Positions 37,067-47,544 of a DNA stretch of 64,000 nucleotides are shown piece by piece; within the stretch, counting starts at the first letter, position 1; each line of letters starts with the position of its first letter. The notes below the pieces were generated by a model that made no database searches, had not been told where the DNA came from, and saw only the letters and a program-made list of their open reading frames with translations. The position numbers and the translations under genes are program-made. This DNA comes from Siphonodentalium dalli (Eukaryota; Mollusca; Scaphopoda; Gadilida; Siphonodentaliidae), in the NCBI GenBank assembly GCA_032622095.1, contig CP136066.1:148707559-148771558 (forward strand). The letters are read 5' to 3'.

Positions 37067-40000
37067 ACCATTTTCACCCCTCGGGGTGGCACCCCGGGGT
37101 GATGGGTGGGGGTCGAGGTGTTTCTAGGTGGTATTTGGGGCGGGCCACCCACCCATGCCGTCAAATTGGTCGAAATCCTTACCGTTCTCGAAAATGGTCC
37201 ATAGCCCATTTTCACCCCCTCGGGGTGGCACCCCCCGGGGTGATGGGTGGGCGGTCGGGGTGTTTCTAGGTATTATTTGGGGCGGGCCACACACCCATGC
37301 CGTCAAATCGGTCGAAATCCTTACCGTTCTCGAAAATGGTCCATACCCCATTTTCACCCCTCGGGTGGCACCCCCCGGGGGTGATGGGTGGGGGGTCGGG
37401 GTGTTTCTAGGTGGTATTTGGGGCGGGCCACCCACCCATGCCGTCAAATCGGTCGAAATCCTTACCGTTCTCGAAAATGGTCCATACCCCATATTCACCC
37501 CCTCGGTGTGGCACCCTCGGGGGTGATGGGTGGGGGGTCGGGGTGTTTCTATGTAGTATTTGGGGCGAGCCACCCACCCATGCCGTCAAATCGGTCGAAA
37601 TTCTTACCGTTCTCGAAAATGGTCCATACACCATTTTCACCCCCTCGGAGTTGTACCCCCGGGGGGTGATGGGTGGGGGTCGGGGTGTTTCTATGTAGTA
37701 TTTCGGGCGGGCCACCCACCCATGCCGTCAAATCGGTCGAAATCGTTACCGTTCTCGAAAATGGTCCATACCCCATTTTCACCCCCTCGGGGTGGCACCC
37801 CCCGGGGGTGATGGGTGGGGGATCGGGGTGTTTCTAGGTGGTATTTGGGGCAAGCCACCCACCCATGCCGTCAAATCGGTCGAAATCGTTACCGTTCTCG
37901 AAAATGGTCCATACCCCATTTTCACGCTCTCGGGGTGGCACCCCCCGGGGGTGATGGGTGGGAGGTCGGGGTGTTTCTAGGTAGCATTTGGGGCGGGCCA
38001 CCCACCCATGCCGTCAAATCGGTCGAAATCCTTACCGTTCTCGAAAATGGTCCATACCCCATTTTCACCCCCTCGGGGTGGCACCCCCCCGGGGGTGATG
38101 GGTTGGGGGTCGGGGTGTTTCTTTGAGGTATTTTGAACGGGCTACCCACCCATGACGTCAAATCGGTCGAAATTCTTACCGTTCTCGAAAATGGTCCATA
38201 CCCCATTTTCATCCCTCGGGTGGCACCCCCCCGGGGGTGATGGGTGGGGGTCGGGGTGTTTCTAGGTGGAATTTGGGGCGGGCCACCCACCCATGCCGTC
38301 AAATCGGTCGAAATCCTTACCGTTCTCGAAAATGGTCCATACCCCATATTCACCCCTCGGTGTGGCACCCCCGGGGGTGATGGGTGGGGGGTCGGGGTGT
38401 TTCTAGGTAGTATTTGGGGCGGGCCACCCACCCATGCCGTCAAATCGGTAGAAATCCTTACCGTTCTCGAAAATGGTCCATACACCATTTTCAACCCCTC
38501 GGAGTTGTACCCCCGGGGGGTGATGGGTGGGGGTCGGGGTGTTTCTATGTAGTATTTCGGGCGGGCCACCCACCCATGCCGTCAAATCGGTCGAAATCCT
38601 TACCGTTCTCGAAAATGGTCCATACCACATTTTCACCCCCTCGGGGTGGCACCCCCGGGAGATGGGTGGGGGGGGGGGGGTCGGGGTGTTTCTAAGTGGT
38701 ATTTGGGGCGGGCCACCCACCCATGCCGTCAAATCGGTCGAAATCCTTACCGTTCTCGAAAATGGTCCATACCCCATTTTCACCCCCTCGGAGTGGCACC
38801 CCCCGAGGGTGATGGGTGGGGGGTCGGGGTGTTTCTATGTAGTATTTGGGGCGGGCCACCCACCCATGCCGTCAAATCGGTCTAAATCCTTACCGTTCTC
38901 GAAAATGGTCCATACCCCATTTTCACCCCCTCGGGGTGGCACCCCCGGGGGTGATGGGTGGGGGGTCGAGTTGTTTCTAGGTAGTATTTGGGGCGGGCCA
39001 CCCACCCATGCCGTCAAATCGGTCGAAATCCTTACCGTTCTCGAAAATGGTCCATACCACATTTTCACCCACTCGGGGTGGCACCCCCGGGGAGATGGGT
39101 GGGGGGTCGGGGTGTTTCTAAGTGGTATTTGGGGCGGGCCACCCACCCATGCCGTAAAATAAGTCGAAATCCTTACCGTTCTCCAAAATGGTCCATACCC
39201 CATATTCACCCCCTCGGGGTGGCACCCCCGGGGGTGATGGGTGGGGGTCGGGGTGTTTCTAGGTAGTATTTGGGGCGGGCCACCCACCCATGCCGTCAAA
39301 TCTGTCGAAATCCTTACCGTTCTCGAAAATGGTCCATACCCCATTTTCACCCCCTCGGATTGGCACCCACCGGGGGTGATGTGTGGGGGGTCGGGGTGTT
39401 TCTAGTTGGTATTTGGGGCGGGCCACCCACCCATGCCGTCAAATCGGTCGAAATTCTTACCGTTCTCGAAAATGGTCCATACCCCATTTTCACCCTCTCG
39501 GGGTTGCACCCCCCCCCCCCGGGGGTGATGGGTGGGAGTTCGGGGTGTTTCTAGGTAGTATTTGGGGCGGGCCACCCACCCATGCCGTCAAATCGGTCGA
39601 AATACTTACCGTTCTCGAAAATGGTCCATACCCCATTTTCACCCCTCGGGTGGCACCCCCCGGGGGTGATGGGTGGGGGTCGGGGTGTTTCTAGGTGGAA
39701 TTTGGGGCGGGCCACCCACCCATGCCGTCAAATCGGTCGAAATCCTTACCGTTCTCGAAAATGGTCCATACCCCATATTCACCCCCTCGGTGTGGCACCC
39801 CCGGGGGTGATGGGTGGGGGGTCGGGGTGTTTATAGGTAGTATTTGGGGCGGGCCACCCACCCATGCCGTCAAATCGGTAGAAATCCTTACCGTTCTCGA
39901 AAATGGTCCATACACCATTTTCACCCCCTCGGAGTTGTACCCCGGGGGGTGATGGGTGGGGGTCGGGGTGTTTCTATGTAGTATTTCGGGCGGGCCACCC

Positions 40001-41880
40001 ACCCATTCCGTCAAATCGGTCGAAATCCTTACCGTTCTCGAAAATGGTCCATACCCCATTTTCACCCCCTCGGAGTGGCACCCCCCGGGGGTGATGGGTG
40101 GGGGGTCGGAGTGTTTCTATGTAGTATTTGGGGCGGGCCACCCACCCATGCCGTCAAATCGGTCTAAATCCTTACCGTTCTCGAAAATGGTCCATACCCC
40201 ATTTTCACCCCCTCGGGGTGGCACCCCCCGGGGGTGATGGGTGGGGGGTCGGGGTGTTTCTATGTGGTATTTGGGGCGGGCCACCCACCCATGCCGTCAA
40301 ATCGGTCGAAATCTTTACCGTTCTCGAAAATGGTCCATACCCCATTTTCACCCCCTCGGGGTGGCACCCCCCGGGGGTGATGGGTGGGGGGTCGGGGTGT
40401 TTCTTGGTGGTATTTGGAACGGGCCACCCACCCATGCCGTCAAATCGGTCGAAATCCTGACCGTTCTCGAAAATGGTCCATACCCCATTTTCACCCCCTC
40501 GGGGTGGCACCCCCCGGGGTGATGGGTGGGGGTTCGGGGTGTTTCTAGGTGGTATTTGGGGCGGGCCACCCACCCATGCCGTCAAATCGGTCGAAATCCT
40601 TACCGTTCTCGAAAATGGTCCATACCCCATTTTCACCCCCTCGGAGTGGCACCCCCCCGGGGTGATGGGTGGGGGTTCGGGGTGTTTCTAGGTGGTATTT
40701 GGGGCGGGCCACCCACCCATGCCGTCAAATCGGTAGAAATCCTTACCGTTCTCGAAAATGGTCCATACACCATTTTCACCCCCTCGGAGTTGTACCCCCG
40801 GGGGGTGATGGGTGGGGGTCGGGGTGTTTCTATGTAGTATTTCGGGCGGGCCACCCACCCATGCCGTCAAATCGGTCGAAATTCTTACCGTTCTCGAAAA
40901 TGGTCCATACCCCATTTTCACCCCCTCGGGGTGGCACCCCCCGGGGGTGATGGGTGTGGGGTCGGGGTGTTTCTAGGTGGTATTTGGGGCGGGCCACCCA
41001 CCCATGCCGTCAAATCGGTCGAAATCCTTACCGTTTTCGAAAATGGTCCATACCCCATTTTCACCCTCTCGGGGTGGCACTCCCCGGGGTGATGGGTGGG
41101 AGGTCGGGGTGTTTCTAGGTAGCATTTTGGGCGGGCCACCCACCCATGCCGTCAAATCGGTCGAAATTCTTACCGTTCTCGAAAATGGTCCATACCCCAT
41201 TTTCACCCCCTCGGGGTGGCACCCCCCGGGGGTGATGGGTGGGGGGTCGGGTGTTTCTTGGTGGTATTTGGAACGGGCCACCCACCCATGCCGTCAAATC
41301 GGTCGAAATCCTTACCGTTCTCGAAAATGGTCTATACCCCATTTTCACCCCCTCGGGTGGCACCCCCCTGGGGTGATGGGTGGTGGGTCGGGGTGTTTCT
41401 AGGTAGTATTTGGGGCGGGCCACCCACCCATGCCGTCAGATCTGTCGAAATCCTTACCGTTCTCGAAAATGGTCCATACCCCATGTTCACCCCTTCTGGG
41501 TGGCACCCCCGGGGGTGATGGGTGGGGGTTCGGGGTGTTTCTAGGTAGTATTTGGGGCGGGCCACCCACCCATGCCGTCAAATCGGTCGAAATCCTTACC
41601 GTTCTCGAAAATGGTCCATACCCCATTTTCACCCCCTCGGGATGGCACCCCCCGGGGGTGATGGGTGGGGGTCGGGGTGTTTCTAGGTTGTATTTGGGGC
41701 GGGCCACCGACCCATGCCGTCAAATCGGTCGAAATCCTTACCGTTCTCGAAAATGGTCCATACCCCATTTTCACCCCCTCGGGGTGGCACCCCCCGGGGG
41801 TGATGGGTGGGGGGTCGGGGTGTTTCTAGGTGGTATTTGGGGCGGGCCACCCACCCATGCCGTCAAATCGGTCGAAAGCG
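37067..41880 (-). repeat. 142-bp tandem repeat, long arm (about 34 units)
   Basis: ATGCCGTCAAATCGGTCGAA recurs at 37155, 37297, 37438, 37580, 37722 and so on to about 41858, a steady 141-142-bp step. Units also fall into longer blocks. Variants with TTGTACCCC and TATTTCGGGCGGG recur as neighbours near 37650/37700, 38510/38555, 39940/39990 and 40793/40840, suggesting block duplications. Open frames of up to 215 codons on both strands result from the repeat lacking stops in several frames. They shift with each G/C-run change and are not genes. Confidence 0.93.
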
Positions 41881-41937
41881 ACATTTTTGGAAATAACGAA
41901 TAAGGAATAGGGAATAAGTTCCAATTGTCATGTCTGT

Positions 41938-41946
41938 TATATATTT
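41938..41946. other. 9-bp target site duplication, right copy
   Basis: TATATATTT, matching 36459-36467. The array sequence TAATATTCCATCTGTTGG resumes immediately after. Confidence 0.93.
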
Positions 41947-42892
41947 TAATATTCCATCTGTTGGTGGCGATTTGATCACATATGAATAGTTCTGCAACGA
42001 ACGGCGCCCGTGCCTTTAATTATTATAACCAATACCATGTAATGATATACATATACCTAACAACATGAAACGACATTCGGGAGACCCTTGAAATAATCCG
42101 ACCTTAGGCAGACATCTCAATATATCATTTTCCATGCAACGTGCAGCTTATGGGTATGGTGAGAGCATTTGGTATTAATAAAAAACATCTTTTATTGCTC
42201 ATATTAAAGATACGGGCGGTGTTGGCGGTGGGTATGCTGTTAAAATATTCATCTCCGTCAAAAACCGCCATAAACAGAAATAGTAAAATATAGGCAGAAG
42301 TTGTTGTTATATCATACAGAAATATGGCATAAACAGTATGTTATTGTCAATTGTTTTCACTTTGTTGTGCAAACAAAAGGAAAAAACCGTTACGTTTCCT
42401 GACTTTTGTATAGATCCGGATATGGTAAGCATAAAGAGCGTTGTTTGTTACTATTTTTCTTATATGGAAATAATGAAGAGCGTTTATATAATGTTTGTGT
42501 GATTAACCAATATGATTGCGTTGTGTTTTGCGCATATTATGTAAAGAAAGGGAAAAACCGTTACGTTTCCTTGCTTTTGTTTAGATCCGGATATGGTAAA
42601 CATAAAGAGCGTTATTTGTTCCTTATATGGAAATAATAAAGAGCGTGTATATAATTTTGGTGTGGTCAACTACTATACTTGCGTTGTGTTGTGTAAACAA
42701 AAGCAAAACTTCTGTAACATGAGCAGACTGCTTTTTACGCCACCATAGTGCACATTGAGGACAATATACTATTTACGCGCTGATTATGTTTGCATATGAT
42801 CAAAACTATATATTTTTTAATATTCCTTCTGTTGGTTGGGATTTGAACACATATGATATTTCTGCAACGAACGCCGCCCGTGCCTTTTATTA
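41938..42892 (+). repeat. Higher-order MITE array, right part and trailing edge
   Basis: After the foldback element the interrupted subunit continues, and the next unit starts at about 42205 (TTAAAGATACGGGCGGTGTT). Removing the insertion and one 9-bp copy gives a spacing of about 1.1 kb from the previous unit, in step with the array. Near 42530 the unit breaks off into a second, more diverged body (GATCCGGATATGGTAAACAT at 42584) that ends at CGCCCGTGCCTTTTATTATT near 42880. Confidence 0.9.
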
Positions 42893-43089
42893 TTATAACC
42901 AATGCCATGTACTGATATAGCGTTTTACAAAGATTAAACCAGGTCCCGCATTCGTGTATTGAGGGTTAAATTTCTCGCGTATGCTAGCATCTTAAATTAT
43001 ATCTAGTCACTTCGTAAGACTATTGCAAGAATATGGCTTCAAAATATAAAGTACATATTATGTATCTCCATAACTTTGATTTTTAATAT

Positions 43090-43199
43090 GTGTCCCCCTA
43101 ATACCGCATGTAGTGGTATTTATTGTATATGTCCCCCTAATATGGTTCATGTTGTATGTAAAATGACCAAACATTAGGGAGACGGTATTAGGGGGACAC
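43090..43199. mobile_element. 110-bp palindromic element with perfect 17-bp inverted ends
   Basis: GTGTCCCCCTAATACCG (43090-43106) is repeated exactly inverted at 43183-43199. An inner pair, GTCCCCCTAAT and ATTAGGGAGAC, repeats the terminal motif. No certain target duplication. The terminal motif matches the fragments at 13.2 kb. Confidence 0.75.
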
Positions 43200-43254
43200 T
43201 TGGTATATATTTTTAAATATTATAATAGTCATCACAAATGACATAATTGATGGT

Positions 43255-43384
43255 TTTTCGATTAATACCAAATGCTCTCACCACACACAGAAGCTATCAA
43301 AATGCATAGAAAATGATATATCGAGATGTCTCCCTAAGGTCGGATTATTTCAACAGTCTCCCTAAGGTCGTTAGTGTTGTTAGC

Positions 43385-43415
<31 letters not shown>
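43255..43415 (-). repeat. Inverted fragment of the MITE-array flank, ending in a TA tract
   Basis: ACCAAATGCTCTCACCA, GATATATCGAGATGTCTCCC and AAGGTCGGATTATTTC are the reverse complement of the region preceding each array unit. It ends in (TA)n at about 43384-43412. Confidence 0.75.
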
Positions 43416-43416
<1 letters not shown>

Positions 43417-44516
43417 TGGGTGGAGTTAAAATAATAATAAAATAATAACACCGACTGATTCGAAAGAGACATTGCGTTATTAGCTTCGATTCGGCTTTGA
43501 CCGGATAATACCAGCAACTGGAAAAAAGTGATATCGGGGAAAATATTCAGCCAGGAATGTATATTATCATCACATCGTGTGCGTAAATGACTCTTTTATA
43601 GGACGAATGTATAATATCTCGCTAATATGCCCATTTTTTCCACAGAGACAAACAACATGTTGAGAAATACCGAAACTGTAGCAAATTTTCACAAGATTTG
43701 TATATTTGCATAACGAATCGAGTCGAAAATATAACCGCATGCGATATTATATTAACAATAATAGCGATTAATTCCGATATACGTGCGCAATTTTTATTTC
43801 GGCGTTCATTTTGTTTTCGATTTTGAAGGTCAAGGACACGAAAATCGGACTGGCACCGTGGCTAATTTTGTAGAGCATACCTAAGTTATGTAAAATCACT
43901 TGGGTTACCACTTTTCCGCACAAATGCCGTTAAAGGTGTACTTTTGTGAAAAATTGATTATTATAGGTCATATCGTATATCAACGCTGACAGAAAGGCCC
44001 CATAATTTTATGCTAAAAATTTCATTGTATACCGTCAGCGATTCCGGCAAAAAGACGAAAAACTATCGAAATGCATCGGGTATATACATGTATCCTCCTC
44101 TTGTGTGGTTTAGCTAATCCGCTCTTGTCGGAGTTAGAACCTCGCGATCTACATCCCCAAAATGCCCTACCCATCTTATAATACCAAACTAATCAAACAG
44201 GAGACCCACACACCACGTCGGGATGTCACATGGTTGGTAAATATCTGTGTAGAAAGCCACAAGATCACCACGGTAACACTTCCGGTCGCCTTAATTATAC
44301 ATCAACCCATCATCGATATATTACATTCAAATGACCAGAACATCACGTGGATTTGAGCGTAAGACGTATTCCGTGCGGTCGATACTCCGTAGCATATGTC
44401 ATAGGGTACCAGGTATTTACTAACACGAGTTACTCGAACCTACGACTTCAAACGCCATAGGGTTACTTGCAAGGAACACGTGTGAATGTGTGTAAGCCAA
44501 CACTGACGCGTTTAAT
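43416..44516. other. Presumed upstream region of the PAN-domain gene
   Basis: Mostly unique-looking sequence with no second gene. A clear TATA box or initiator cannot be placed with confidence. The 64-codon frame at 44162 has no recognisable product. Confidence 0.35.
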
Positions 44517-44784
44517 ATGAATTTGTCGACTTTGACTGTTGCATTGCTAACCATATACCAAGCGAACTGCAGAAAGTTTATGATATTTGATGATTTATCA
44601 CCGACCGGGTGTGCACCATTCCCATCACGATTTGAGACTGCTCACTCAGAGATTCAGTGTGCCGGCCTTTGTGAAGGTTCTTGCAAAGAGTTCTCTTACG
44701 ACGAAGAGAGAAACGAGTGCTATTTGACAATTGGCACTCTTGAAGCCATTCCGGCGTCACGGATAGTGTTCAGGAGTTTTGACG
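44517..44784 (+). CDS. First coding exon of a secreted PAN/apple-like domain protein
   Basis: The exon begins at ATG 44517 and ends before a consensus donor (GACG|GTAAGT, intron from 44785). It encodes 89 codons plus one base, a phase-1 boundary that is usual around extracellular modules. Residues 1-18 look like a signal peptide (MNLSTLTVALLTIYQANC). After that a PAN/apple-like pattern appears: C32, then C48-x3-C52-x3-C56-xx-F-x-Y-x6-C68-x-L (CAGLCEGSCKEFSYDEERNE). PAN modules bind proteins or sugars outside the cell. The sequence past 44784 soon loses domain character, consistent with reading into an intron. No later exon was identified; the next 7 kb are retrotransposon relics, probably inside the first intron. 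It is the best candidate for a real host gene here. The gene could instead end in a different domain architecture beyond the window. Confidence 0.65.
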
Positions 44785-45300
44785 GTAAGTTTATAATCAT
44801 ATTGCCATATAAAGTGTCGCATATATTACGTCAGAATCAGAATTTAATTAATCTCAAATCGTCGTACATGTTGACATAACAGAGATATATATAGATGTGG
44901 ACATGCATAATCATATTCATATTGATATTGCACATGCGTGCGTATATACTCATTAAGGTTTATACAAATTATGTTAAACTTATCAATAGCGCGGAAAGTC
45001 GAGTGCGACTATGTGGGGGGGGGGGGGGGGGTAGATCAAAGGGTCGTCAGATTTAGGATAGTATGTGGGGGGGGGTGAATCAGCGCTATATTGGATATAT
45101 ACATAGGGAAGCTGATTGCCGAGAATCATGTGTTTGGAGTGTCATATATAGAGTGGACAATTTCCTTAACATGTGAGCGGTTTTGTTTGTGTGTGCGTGG
45201 GGGGGGGGGGGGGGGTAGCATGTACCTACAAGTACGAGTAGCAATGGAAATAAATAAAGTTCCGAGTCATATATACTCGACACTGTATAAACATATATAT
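44785..45300. other. Intron start with three poly-G runs
   Basis: Starts with GTAAGT. Runs of G (about 18, 10 and 19 bases) lie at about 45015, 45065 and 45197. A TA-rich stretch precedes the LINE relic. Confidence 0.5.
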
Positions 45301-45323
45301 ATAGATTGGATTGGAGTTGTGCC

Positions 45324-47541
45324 TCAGGGAGGTTCCATTATCAGCTGGACTTCGTATATAAATTTCGCCAGATTCGTTATTGTTCTTTTATTATTTGATG
45401 TGAAAAGGGCGTTCAGTTTGCAGATGTTCGACCGAGTATAATAATAGCTTTTTAAATATTTTGTTCTTGGTTCGCTCAATATGGGCCACTTAAGTATTAC
45501 GTGGTATTCGTCACCAAGCTCCCTTTTGCATAACGTGCACTTTCTATCTGATCTGCTTTCATTTGTCCAAGATCCGGTTTCTATGGGGAGGCGGTGGTTT
45601 TTAGTTTTGAATTTGGCGAGCCGCAATACTACACTTTAGTTTCTCAGTGAGAAGTATGTCTCCTTTTTAAAATCTAGTTTAATGATATTATAAAATGTCC
45701 CCTTATTCGATGATATAATGCTTCCTCGCCATTCTTGGAGGTAAGCATCCTTAATTCTGTTCTTGATTAATCGGTTGTACTTATTTATTTTCGGTACTGA
45801 CTGGTAAATCCAGATGTTCGATATTCCTAGTTCATTCAGAGTTTTTTGTACGTATTCGAGCCATGTATTTCTCTTTTGTGTTTCGTTTTTGGTTTTTAGC
45901 ATTATGCGGTATAAGAGAAGGGGCATCCGTTGACATGTCATATTCATTATTTTTCCCCAGTATGAGATAAACCTGATTTTAATCATTATATTTATTGGTA
46001 GGATCCCTGTTTCCCCATAAATGAATGCAGTTGGCGTATTTTTCCGTAGACGGAGGCTGAATTTAAGGAACCATCGTTCGAGTTTTTCGAAGCATGTTGT
46101 GTTTTCGAATCCCCAAATTTCGGAGCCATATATCATCAAGGGGGCAATGGATTTTTGGTATATTTCAAGGATACAGTCAAATGAGAGGCTATATCTCCGA
46201 GCTTTATTCAGGAGGGCATACATTGCTTTCTTTGCGTCTTTGCATCGCATGTTTCTGTCCTTACTGAAAGTGCCCTGTTTCGTGAACCAGGTGCCCAAAT
46301 ACCGGAAGTTATCAACAATTTCTATATCGTTGCGATTAATTTTAAAAGTGATTGGTTTTTTCGCTTTTGGTTTTCTTCCGAATATCATGACTTTTGTCTT
46401 CAGTATGTTTATATCTAATTTCCATATGTCACAGTAATTAGCAAAATAATCAAGCGCGTTTTGTAAACCTTGTGATGAATTTGAGAACAGGACCGTGTCG
46501 TCAGCGTATATCAGTAGGAATAGCTTCAGTAATATTTCCGCGTCATTGTCATTTTCATTGCCAAATATCAGACCGTTACATTCGTGCCGTTTAAGGTAGT
46601 CTTCTAGGTCGTTAACGTAGAGCGCAAAAAGTATCGGGGACAACCCATCTCCCTGTTTTAGTCCTGTTGAACATGGGAAGTATCCGGAAAAATCATCGGT
46701 TAACACGGTCATCTTAACGTTTGTGTATAGGCGTTTGATAATATTCAGAATTTTTCCTGTGATTCCAATGCGCATGAGTTTTGACCATAGGCCGTCGCGC
46801 CATACATAATCGAATGCTTTTGAGAAGTCGATAAAGGTGCAAAAGAGGTTTTTATTTTTCATCTTCATAATCTGGGTCAGGGCGTATAGAGAGAAGGTAT
46901 GATCTATTGTGTGAATATACTTTGCGAAAGCCTGCATGTGCCTCTGTTTGGATGGCGTTGGTAGTCAGAAAGTTATTCAATCGGGTAGTAAGTATACTCG
47001 TGAATAATTTTGATAGTGTACATAATAATGTGATTTTTCTGTAGTTATCCGGGTTCAGTGGGTCATTTTTATTTTTGTAGATGGGGCGTATTATCCCGAT
47101 CTCCCAGTCTGCTGGGATCTCCCCTGAATCGAGTATTTCATTAAAAAGTTTTGTGTATAAAAATCCCATCTTTCCCCAGCTACTCTTAATCATTTCATTT
47201 ACTAGCGAGTCATAACCTGGTGCTTTATTATTCTTCAATTTTGTTACTGCATGTTCTACTTCCGCTAAAGTTATTTCAATATTTAAGGGGGACGAATCTA
47301 ATTTCAGCGCTGTCGGCAATTCAGAAATAGGGATAAGATTTGCCATTATTGTTTCGTTGCCACTTTTCTCCATGGATTCAAAGTATTCTTGAAATTCACT
47401 CGATTGGGGTTGGCATACCTCCCTTTTTACTCCTAATTCTCTAATAACTCGCCAAAATTCCCTACTAGACTTACCCTTTAAATTGTGTACTTTCTTCCTA
47501 AATGTAATTCTAAATTTTTGTTTACTGTTATTTTGAGTCAA
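45324..47541 (-). pseudogene. 5'-truncated non-LTR retrotransposon with near-complete reverse transcriptase
   Basis: Reading on the minus strand from 47541, the linker and first RT motifs come first (NNKAPGYDSL, GIIRPIYKNKNDPLNPDNYR, AHAGFRK). A one-base frameshift near 46915 moves to the frame of 46937-45636 (433 codons). There FIDFSKAFDYVW is at residues 35-46, GLKQGDGLSP at 92-101 and the catalytic YADD at 144-147, followed by the thumb and C-terminal region. A TAA at 45633-45635 interrupts the frame. The copy at 52 kb has CAA (Gln) there, so a C-to-T change is likely. The last part (45626-45324, same frame) has the CxxC-H knuckle (RKCTLCKRELGDEYH), with Trp where the 52-kb copy keeps Cys. 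No endonuclease precedes 47541, which fits normal 5' truncation. The enzyme would copy its own RNA at a nicked target. This copy is inactive. The clade is not determined. Confidence 0.93.
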
Positions 47542-47544
47542 TTT

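Larger units (their letters stand above)
36468..41937. mobile_element. 5.47-kb foldback element with tandem-repeat arms and 9-bp target duplication
   Basis: Both ends carry ACAGACATGACAATTGGAAC inverted. The unique terminal part is about 50-58 bp, identical at the two ends except for a 7-bp insertion in the right one, and then runs into the repeats. The rest is a 142-bp GC-rich unit containing a CACCCCCTCGGGGTGGCACC palindrome, GGGTGATGGGTGGG, GGGCGGGCCACCCACCCATG and CGTTCTCGAAAATGGTCCAT. The left arm (about 4 units, 36520-37060) faces the right arm (about 34 units, 37067-41880). They meet at GAAAATGGGGTATGGACCATTTTC with only about 8 bases between the halves. This is the layout of Drosophila FB elements (long inverted ends made of tandem repeats, 9-bp duplication), which belong near the Mutator group. 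No transposase is present, so it would need one in trans. Superfamily placement is inference. Confidence 0.93.

Noticed and set aside
36474-41903. Dozens of open frames up to 215 codons, reading phrases such as PPTHAVKSVEILTVLENGPYPIFTP on plus and VGGPPQIPPRNTPTPHPSP on minus
   Set aside because: They are translations of the 142-bp repeat in nearly all frames, changing frame at G/C-run differences, with no start context or domain. They are a property of the repeat and not genes.
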